Source: Neonectria sp. B-13 (taxonomy: Eukaryota; Ascomycota; Sordariomycetes; Hypocreales; Nectriaceae). Taken from it: DNA of 64,000 bases. Under the pieces are notes generated by a model. The model was not told the DNA's origin. It did not search any database and saw only the letters and a program-made list of their open reading frames with translations. Shown one piece after another: positions 56,372-64,000 of this stretch (its first letter is position 1; every line of letters begins with the position of its first letter). The DNA lies in assembly GCA_002682825.1 (NCBI GenBank), contig NOKP01000002.1, positions 6,058,309 through 6,122,308 on the forward strand. The letters are read 5' to 3'. Made by a program: the position numbers and the translations under genes.

Positions 56372-58605
56372 TTAATAGGTATTGCTGAAGTTTGTCAACA
56401 AGTTCCAGTCATTGTCCAGATCCATCATTAATGGATCATTCCATGAAAAATCCCCCGACAAATTTAAGCTGGAGTTCCCTCCCATCAGGTCTGTAGGTCC
56501 CAACATAGGGCTGGTCATAGGGCGGCCCAGATATTCCAACGCCTGCGGTTCCACCTCGCCAAAGGTCCCAGTCAAAAGGCCGGAACCTGAAAGCTGCCTA
56601 GCTGGTGATCCTTGACCTAGATCAAACTGGTTATGGGTCTGAGCATGAGAGGCCAGAGCGAAGGCGTTGATGTCTTTTGTTCGACGGCGCAACACAATCC
56701 CAAAATATGGTATCAGAATCTTCTCTGGCTCCTCGCCTAGCCGGCCTGGCTGGAGGTCAATTTCTTCAGATTCCATGAGCATGCCGAGGGCATTGAAACA
56801 TTGAGATGAGATCTTGGAACCATCTTTTTTCATGTTCTCATGAAATATGTTCCTCACACTTACAAGCAAGCTCTTATCCTCTCTAGAGCTTGATGTAGTT
56901 GCCACATGGCCCAAGTCGTTGAGCCCAAGAATCAGTAGAACAGCAGCCATAAATGCGAGGAAGGCAGTTGTCTTGCATTCAAAGAGACATGAACCCTCCG
57001 CAGGGGAATGAAGTAGCAAGAAGCGCTTGAGCACTTGGCGGGAGGCTTCCATGCAAGCCAACTTGCTGATGACCGAATTGGACGTGGTGTCCGACTTTGC
57101 CATAAATGGTAGATGGAGATATGTTCTTATGTGGAAAAAGTAAAACTGGAGTAGTATTCTCTCTCTCAACTCATCATTTTGCGTCAGACGATAAATTTCG
57201 TCTGAAGTATCCCACCATTCTTCTGGAAGCAAAGTTGCGATTGTGTCCAGCTGCTCATCTAGGCTCAGGGTTTCGGCAAGTGAAGGCTTGGCAAGGACAA
57301 GATTTCGCTCAATGACTTTTCCTGCAAGCATAACTGTTCGCAGAATCAGCTGCTCCTGTGCAGGTTGACTGTTTGTTAATCTTGAAGCGAAGTAGCTGTC
57401 ATTGAATCCATGTGGGACTCCTAAAAGCAGGCTTGTGAAGCGATCTCCGTGATAAACTGCCCACCAGATGTTGTTGGCGAGCACTTGTTTGCCGTCGGTA
57501 CGGTAAAGTCCCTGGCTAGATCATCAGCATACTTCAATTCTCATGAGGGTTAAACCGACCATGAGTTGTGCAATCGCCATGCCCTTCCGCCAGATAAGCC
57601 ATGAGCGACGCGGATGGCCGACTTCAGTAAGTGATTTGGCGAGCAAGATAAGGCACTGCATCCCCTCGACTGTAGAAACGTATTCAAACTCTGAGATAAC
57701 GAGGCTTTCTACAACAGCGTACAGTTGGTGATATCTGTTTAAGCTGCGGGTATAGGCGGTAACTAGGGTAGCCAGAAGGGCAGGATTGCTGCTTGTGTAG
57801 GTACGGGCAGCGAATGTAGTCAGATCCTCGACCGGCTCCCCGACGTTGAGGTGAGTCTTGAAGCGGAAGGTGACCCACCAGGACCCGTGCTCTGATAAGG
57901 TCGACATGACGGAATCATAGCTAGGTAGAGCCGAACGGAGAGCTGCACATACATCCTTGGCCTTGCGTTGGCGTGACTGGAAGATGCTAGAGCATTGTGG
58001 GCTTTGGCCCTCTCTGAACGGTCCTGACTTGGGCTCATCACCTAGAGTTGGGGACACGGCCTTGGACGTCACACAGCCCGTTGACCAGTGCTACACGATG
58101 GTCAGCAGGGGAGTTTCCACGTGAAGGAAATAAGGTGGCAAAATGAAAGCCTCACCTCGCTATCCGCAATGAAGGAGACCAAAGGAACTTGGCTACTTTC
58201 TTCACTGACCAGGATATCGGCATCTGAAGGATCCGGTCTGTCAGGACTACATGAGATCAGCCGCTGCTGAAGTGGTAGTGACCATGTTCTTACAGTGTGA
58301 GGTCGCGGAACGGCTCAGCCGGCCTGATTGAGCTTTGAGGGGTGTTTCCAGGACTTGGAAGACCTGTCTCTCGGCGTTGGCCGACGCACCGGCTGCCACG
58401 GGCAAAACAAGGCGAGCAAGACGAGGCGTCGGCGGTAAATGTGCAACGAATTTTGCGACGGCGGCCTGTGAGTTGGTCAGATAGCAGCACAACCATTCAG
58501 GCTGAGAGCGGACGAACACTCGATGCAACTGTGCGTTCCCTTTCTCATCTGCTTCCGAGCCTTTGTGGCTGCGCCTTGCTGGGCGTTTGGGCCGACTTCA
58601 TCCAT
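56372..58605 (-). CDS. Zn2Cys6 transcription factor, probable cluster regulator
   Basis: Five exons: 58605-58518, 58465-58294, 58246-58156, 58090-57560, 57511-56372; 673 residues. The zinc cluster is split by intron 1 and reads CIECRRRKIRC..CSPCFARGSRC, spacing C-x2-C-x6-C-x8-C-x2-C-x6-C, preceded by a basic stretch (KARKQMRKGTHS). The fungal-specific transcription factor domain follows: WLIWRKGMAIAQLM-GLYR, NNIWWAVYHGDRFTSLLLG and FYFFHIRTYLHLPFM. The tail is Gly/Leu/Asp-rich, ending MMDLDNDWNLLTNF, an acidic activation-type end. Exon joins around intron 4 use a GTCGGT donor. It is divergent from an SDR gene and convergent with the FMN monooxygenase (80 bp), so it is placed to control this cluster. 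Confidence 0.85.
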
Positions 58606-58707
58606 GGCCGAGACTCCACTCAATCTCGGAGGCCGCTGTAGAGACGGAAAAGATTGAAGGAAGCTGGAATTCGGTCCGTCTCACTGGAATACTGACGGAC
58701 GAAATCA

Positions 58708-58835
58708 CGCTCATCCGCGTCATGGTGGCTGTAAGCACGGAAGCTGCTTCGTCCGCGTCACGTGGCTCCGTGACCGCAGCGGAGAACTGACTCGTCCGCG
58801 TCACGTGACTTAATGACCACAACACGACAGAGAGC
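58708..58835 (+). repeat. Degenerate tandem repeats with CACGTG boxes
   Basis: Three units of about 40-45 bp share the core CGTCCGCGTCACGTGRCT, followed by a variable arm ending ACTGA or AGCTG: near 58,711, 58,750 and 58,792. The core of unit 1 is altered (CATCCGCGTCATGGTGGCT). CACGTG is at 58,759-58,764 and 58,802-58,807. The units resemble an operator array for a bHLH or Zn2Cys6-type factor. Confidence 0.7.
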
Positions 58836-58845
58836 TGACTTGTCC

Positions 58846-58881
58846 GTTGTTCGTTCGTCCGTCCGTCCGTCCGCCCGTCCG
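58846..58881 (+). repeat. GTCC microsatellite
   Basis: Tandem GTCC/GTTC tetranucleotides following the promoter repeat array; seven or more units with one CGCC variant. Likely length-variable. Confidence 0.75.
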
Positions 58882-59063
58882 CTGTCGTTGAGTCCAACAC
58901 ACAATGCAGCACCAAGATCTCATAGCATCGACATATCCATCAAATATAAGTATGGACACATGCTCTTGTTCAATGAGTCTTCCTAGTCATCCTAGACAAC
59001 TCTTCCATTCAAACAAAGACAAAACACTCTCAAACTTCAATCCACCTCAATCAAACCTTCACA

Positions 59064-60056
59064 ATGACTTACACTTGGCTTGTCACGGGAACCACTTCCG
59101 GCATTGGTGAAGCTCTCGTCAGGGACATTCTTTCCCGTGGAGACAAAGTGATTGCCTCCGGTCGCAAGGTCGAGGAGCGACTTGGCCCACGAATTGCCAA
59201 ATCGGAAAACCTCGAATATCTCGAACTCGACGTGACTGCAGCTCAACCGCAGATTGACGCTCAAATGAAGAAAGCCTGGGAACTCTTTGGGTCAATTGAT
59301 GTGTTGGTCAACAACGCTGGTCGCGCTGGTGTCAAGATCGCCGAAGAGGCAGAGTAAGTTGATATATTCTTGTGACATGAACATGGTCGTGTTTAAAACA
59401 TATGTCTGACATTATCTAGCGACGCCTACGTCAATGAGATGTTCCAAGTGAACCTATTCGGGCAAATGCGTGTTACGCGCGCAATTCTCCCGATGCTCCG
59501 CGCTCAAGGCCACGGCTGTATCGCCTTTACATCGTCAAGTTCTGCCTGGACACCACTACCCTTCATGGCACACTACGCATCCTCTAAGGCTGCATTGAGC
59601 GCCTACGTCGAGGCTCTGCATAAGGAGAATATTCCCCTGGGCATTCGATGTGTCGCCATTGAATCTGGTGGAATCCCTACATCCTTGGGGCAGCCTCGCG
59701 AGGAGGCCAAGGAACCATCCGCTCTTCCGGCCATCGATGCCCACTTGCCCCTTTTTGGGGAGCTGATGAACCTCTTTGGGAAAACCCCAATGGACATCAT
59801 GCCAGGAGATGTGGTCAAGGTTGCCAAGAGCATCGTCGACATCGTCAAGAGAGAAGGCGTGGCCGAGGGACGACCATGGACTACCCGCGTCCCATTGGGC
59901 TCAGACGGCTGGGGATATGCTGCACAGAGATGTGAGGAACACCTGAAAGTCTTGAATGACTGGAAAGATGTCAGCTTCGGCACCGACCGTGAGGGGCAGG
60001 AGGCTGTGACAATCAAGTTGATGCACAAATTTACAACCATACTCGACTTAGAATAG
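59064..60056 (+). CDS. Short-chain dehydrogenase/reductase (SDR)
   Basis: Exon 1 59064-59353, intron 59354-59419 (GTAAGT..TAG), exon 2 59420-60056; 308 residues, start MTYTWLVTGTTSGIGEALVR. TGTTSGIG is the NAD(P)-binding glycine motif, LELDV the acidic strand, and NNAG the fourth strand motif. The catalytic set is Asn of the MFQVNLFG helix, Ser in FTSSSSAW, and Tyr/Lys in HYASSKAALS. The extended C-terminus of about 100 residues (after CVAIESGGIPTS) suits a classical SDR acting on a larger ring substrate or a keto/hydroxy acid. It sits divergent from the Zn2Cys6 regulator and is probably part of the same catabolic unit. Substrate is unknown. Confidence 0.88.
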
Positions 60057-63000
60057 CTACGGGTTAATTAGGGTAGGATTTCTCGTCTCGTACTAGTTCG
60101 ACTTGGCAAACGTAAACTGAAGGATTGGAGTTTGTACAAGCATCGGAAGGGGTTGAAGTATTCGACGTACTTGACAGGCTGAAGAAAGATTGCAAGAAAC
60201 TATGTATACAAGGAACAAGTGGCTAAGGGGCAAGCCTCGTCTGTCGTTCGCTTAGAAGACTATTAAATCATCACATCGCTTCTCTATTTAAGAACCATCC
60301 TACTTGTAATGACTTAGTTTACGATGTGGCCCATTATTCAAAGAATGCTCCAGGGCACAACTTTAAGAGTAAACAGCAAATGTAGCCCCTAGATAGGTCT
60401 GAATAATCGTGCGTCGCCAGGCGGAAAAATTAGGTCCGCGTAAGATCCGCTGTATTTTTCGCCTCAGCAAAGACCTAAGGACCAACAGCAGCCGAGCCCG
60501 AACTTTCCGGGTGCACTGGGTATCGGCCACCCGTGCAATATCCCCGGAAGTGGAACAAATCTTCATCAAGCTCCACCTATACCTGCCAAGAGAGAAGCCT
60601 TCACTTCGACGTTGAGCTCACATAGGCCGTTGTGAGCTTCACTCTGAAGTTCATCCTTTGCTGTCATGTTGCTCGGCCAGTACTTAATAAGAGCTTACTG
60701 AGATGAAGGAAACTCTCATTGGAGCTTCTTTCCCTGCCCTCTTTTTCTTTCGATTTCAAGATCGGCCAAGATCTCCTTGAGGTTCCTCTTCTTTGTATTT
60801 ACGAGCTAAAACTTGTCGTTTTCATGATCTCTCTGGACGGAGTCGGGCTTTGCTGGCCCAACGCGTCTGGGCGGGCTCGGGCACTGACCTTGGTATTGTA
60901 TCCTTCGTCGCGTTCAATGACGGCTCTGAAATGGGCTGCCAGAGCATGCATGAGTGGTTTCACATGAAATCTGGCCCAGTAGGGCTGTTTTGCTAATTGT
61001 CTCGTCCATCCTTCCGCCACAGTTGCGATGGTAATTAGTATGTATTTACGTAGGCTTTCAGGTGTTGGATTAAATCAGGCTAGACTGGGGCCGTGTTGGG
61101 GATGGGTGGACATGTGTGGAGTTTGGAGCATGAAGAGAGGAAACGGAATGAAGGAGTGCTACTGCATTAACTCAACAGCCTAGCGCCATCGCAGTGAACG
61201 GATAATCACCACACTGGAGGCTTTTCATTTGTTAGAAGCTGGGTGTCCAGTCAGATTGGGTTAGTCGTCGCCATATATCCGGGTGCCGAATGCGCTACGC
61301 CGTCCGTTATTTTCGAGTTTTTACGGCACAGCAGGCCACCAAATGATATTGAGTAAGGTGGGGATATTGGAGTTTTCCGGTGCCTCAGGTCGCAGAGCCC
61401 CCTGAAAGATCAAGTGTGTTGGATTGAATACACGCCATGAGTTTGACTAGAAACATGTATGCAAGCTAGGAAAGGTTATATCAAGCAAAATATTACTGGA
61501 TTTACCCATTCTTCTAAGAGGCTTACGAGAAACTTCTTGCCAAGGCCACGAAAAATGCACCGCATAACCTGTGCATTCAACAAACATTGTGGAGAATCAT
61601 TTGGCAGCAGTCACAGCATTCCAGTTTCCTTTGTGAGGTGCTTTTGTGCTGTTTTGTCCACCCGAGAACCTTGGATGGCTTTCTTCGATGTCATCAAGGA
61701 CATTAACCTCTCTCCAGGGTAGCCCTTGAAGAATTGTTTTCTGGTTTCAAGGCATCCTAAAGAACGATGCCTGGTTTGCCCACCGTCTCATCTTGTTGGG
61801 TTTGTACAGCCAAGAGTCATCCTTACACACGATCTCTCTATGCATCAGTCACTATCCCAGAGACTGGTCTTGAGTCCCCCATGTGGCCAGCGTAACAATT
61901 GTGTTCACCGCTACAGTTTTCAAGACTGCGATCCGCCCACCCGTTTGTCAACCATGTGGTCCAATGCATGCCAGTTGCCAATGAATCTTCTAACATAGTA
62001 AGTCTTCACATACCGCCGGACAGACGCATTTCCACAAGCTCCCAGCTAAGACCGAGTGGAGCTAAGAGTCGTCGCCGGCCGATTTCCATGCAGTATAGGG
62101 GTCGAACTGCGGCTTCCAGAGCGGGCCAGGACCAGGCTTAGGGTGGGGAAAGTGTCCTGTCAACCGGCTGGACCGGGCGGTCAGGTTAAAAACACGAGAT
62201 ATCCTTGCTGCAGCCTACATGAAAGCTTAGACTAGCTGTATCCCTGGCTTAATTGCTTGGCTTACGGCTGCATCCAAAAACGTATTCTTCCGAGCGCAAT
62301 GGGCGCCGTAGCGGGTTTCAACCCCCGAATTGCACCAGTCTAGGGTTGCCATATCTCGGCCCCTCGGGACATCGGCCAGACAGGGATTGCTAGATCGGCT
62401 CCTGTCAACTGGACTGTTTTCAAGCTTTTTGCGGGTACAAATCTTAGACTACCCTTAATAATAAGCATATCCGCGCCGAGAGCCATTGAACAACAACAAT
62501 GGGTGACATGCTTGGGCGAGGGAAGGTTAAAATACTTGCAGATAGATCTTGAGCAGACAAGAACAAGCCGCAACATTTGCCATCCACTGTTTTTTTTTTT
62601 CCCTCTTGACTTGAGCGACGGGCCTGCCACAAGACACGAGACAGTGGCCCAACATTTCTTCGTATTTGACAACCGAACCGTCAGAGTGGGGATGGGAAAT
62701 GTCAGGGGCTAGCATGGTTGTTTTAAGGTGGAGTCTAGAGGTCTAAACATTCCACCGCCTTATCAATACTGTTTTATATTTCCGCCAATGGCCACTGCGG
62801 TGGATGAGTGAAACTACGCCCTCGCTTTGCTGGTTGGTGGCTTGTGGTCTCGCCGTCGGCCCTGAAACCGAAGTTCGGCCAGAGGCGACCGAAGAGCCTT
62901 GGAGCTACCCATGCATGGAAGGAAGCTGGGACTCGGGAGCCGCTAATACAGCCTCATCAATGGAACACGCGCAAAGAGTGAAGGCTTCAACAGACGTCGC

Positions 63001-63187
63001 TTTTGTATAAAGGCGCCATGAGCCACTCGCTTCTACAGTTCTGGTCTTTCTCACACACTTCATCATTCTTTACCTTTAATCTTCATTCACACTCATTAGC
63101 CCTGGTGGTTATACACTCGTTTTATCACTCTCAACAAACAACACAACACTCAATTCTTTTACTCAAACCTTTCAAACAACCTTCAAC
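60057..63187. other. Gene-poor spacer
   Basis: About 3.1 kb with no supported gene. Short frames lack features. A T12 run lies near 62,588. The last 180 bp are the TATA box and CT-rich leader of the pectate lyase gene. Confidence 0.45.
63006..63011 (+). promoter_or_regulatory. TATA box of the pectate lyase gene
   Basis: TATAAA about 180 bp upstream of the pectate lyase start codon. The intervening leader is strongly pyrimidine-rich, as in highly expressed secreted-enzyme genes. Confidence 0.6.
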
Positions 63188-63952
63188 ATGAAGTTCTCCG
63201 CTGTCCTCACTGGCCTTTTCGCCACCGCTGCCCTCGCCGCCCCTTCGGCTGACATCACCCCCAACACTGTTGGAGTCCTCGAGAAGCGCGCCTCTTTCCC
63301 CATCCCTGCCTCCAAGGGCTCCGTCACCTACAAGAAGGTTCAGACCATCTCGGGCACCTTCGATGGTGGTATGAAGACCTACGGCCGAGGTGTCAAGTGC
63401 ACTGGCCAGGCTGAGGGTGGCGACGCTGACGCCGTCTTCATTCTCGAGAACGGTGCTACCCTCAAGAACGTCATCATCGGCGCTGACCAGATTGAGGGCG
63501 TTCACTGCAAGGGTGCTTGCACCATTGAGAACGTCTGGTGGAAGAAGGTCTGCGAGGATGCTCTCAGCATCAAGGGCAACGGCAATGCCCTCATCAAGGG
63601 CGGTGGTGCCACTGGCGCTGATGACAAGATCATCCAGCACAACGGTCTCGGCACGGTCACCATCGACGGCTTCACCGCCGTTGACTTCGGCAAGCTGTAC
63701 CGCTCGTGCGGTAACTGCAAGGTCATGGGCCAGCGCAACGTCATCGTCAAGAACGTCAAGGCTTCCAACGGCAAGCTCCTCACCGGTATCAACTCCAACA
63801 AGGGCGACGTCGCCACTATCACCAACACCTGCGCTACCTCGGTCAAGAAGATCTGCACTGAGTTCAAGGGCACCACCCCCGGCAACGAGCCCAAGGAGAT
63901 CAGCTCTGGACCCAGCGATCACTGCAAGTACTCCACCATCAAGTCGTGCTAA
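63188..63952 (+). CDS. Secreted PL3 pectate lyase
   Basis: A single exon of 254 residues. The signal peptide is [17 protein letters not shown], then a short propeptide ends in the Kex2-type site LEKR (about residues 31-34), giving the mature start ASFPIPAS. The PL3 beta-helix order is complete: [85 protein letters not shown] and CKYSTIKSC at the end, with paired Cys for disulphides. The enzyme cleaves de-esterified pectin by calcium-dependent beta-elimination and acts outside the cell on plant walls. Fusarium-type PelA enzymes are of this family and length. Codon use is strongly biased to C-ending codons, implying high expression. It is isolated, but with the GH11 xylanase and xlnR it points to a plant-tissue lifestyle. 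Confidence 0.96.
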   Translation: MKFSAVLTGLFATAALAAPSADITPNTVGVLEKRASFPIPASKGSVTYKKVQTISGTFDGGMKTYGRGVKCTGQAEGGDADAVFILENGATLKNVIIGADQIEGVHCKGACTIENVWWKKVCEDALSIKGNGNALIKGGGATGADDKIIQHNGLGTVTIDGFTAVDFGKLYRSCGNCKVMGQRNVIVKNVKASNGKLLTGINSNKGDVATITNTCATSVKKICTEFKGTTPGNEPKEISSGPSDHCKYSTIKSC

Positions 63953-64000
63953 ACGGTTTTACCGTACGGCAATGCGCAGCATGTTGGTTGCTTGCTTGCT

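Larger units (their letters stand above)
58606..59063. promoter_or_regulatory. Bidirectional promoter of the regulator and SDR genes
   Basis: 458 bp between divergent start codons. It contains the degenerate tandem repeat and the E-box pair listed next, then a GTCC microsatellite and a plain leader with CATCCTAGACAACTC and a short A/C-rich stretch before the SDR start. Confidence 0.6.

Noticed and set aside
63131..63922. Long antisense open frame (263 codons) over the pectate lyase gene
   Set aside because: It is a shadow caused by the strong C-ending codon bias of the sense gene. Its protein is low in complexity (Gly, Leu, Asp-rich) and lacks any motif, while the sense frame is a complete PL3 enzyme.

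Overview
This window is filamentous-fungal nuclear DNA, most likely from a plant-associated Sordariomycete of the Hypocreales (Fusarium-like). The evidence is short introns (about 50-130 nt) with GT..AG ends and CTAAC-type branch sites, a XlnR/Xyr1-type xylanase regulator, secreted GH11 xylanase and PL3 pectate lyase genes, a PDR-type ABC transporter, Zn2Cys6 regulators, and one AT-rich patch with RIP-like mutation. There are no bacterial-style operons and no rRNA, tRNA or CRISPR arrays that I can support. Exon structures were worked out by eye from splice sites, frame and family resemblance. Most add up to an exact multiple of three.

Layout. 1-6.6 kb: a secreted epoxide-hydrolase-like protein, a small probable mitochondrial repeat protein, a type-B carboxylesterase with a one-base frameshift, an SDR relic, and a mutated partial copy of a Ras-like gene that lies intact at 26.7-27.5 kb. 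7-13 kb: the xylanase regulator xlnR/xyr1 (minus) and, 2.5 kb away, a GH11 xylanase (plus). 13.8-17.3 kb: a divergent gene pair that looks like a fungal amyloid-signalling (NLR/HET-S type) unit. 18-20.7 kb: a fungal AAA ATPase with a one-base frameshift. 21.9-27.5 kb: a 7TM membrane protein, an ABM-fold monooxygenase-like protein and the Ras-like protein with degenerate GTPase motifs. 28.6-33 kb: a ten-exon secreted subtilisin-like protein with a Cys-rich head and mucin-like repeats, followed by a probable pseudogene. 35-39.8 kb: a PDR-type ABC transporter.

40.7-47 kb holds three genes consistent with glycan synthesis or modification: a GT32 (Och1-like) glycosyltransferase, an acyltransferase-3 membrane protein and an uncharacterised type II membrane protein. 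47.2-60 kb looks like a catabolic gene cluster: a hydantoinase/oxoprolinase-DUF917 protein, an allantoate/pantothenate-type MFS permease, a luciferase-like FMN monooxygenase, a Zn2Cys6 regulator and an SDR, with a repeat-rich shared promoter between the last two. The window ends with a secreted PL3 pectate lyase.

The most interesting candidate system is the divergent pair at 13.8-17.3 kb. The minus-strand protein ends in two 19-residue pseudo-repeats. The facing gene encodes a degenerate NACHT-like protein with one related motif near its N-terminus. This is the architecture of HET-S/NWD2-type amyloid signalosomes, but the motif looks different from the ones I can recall.
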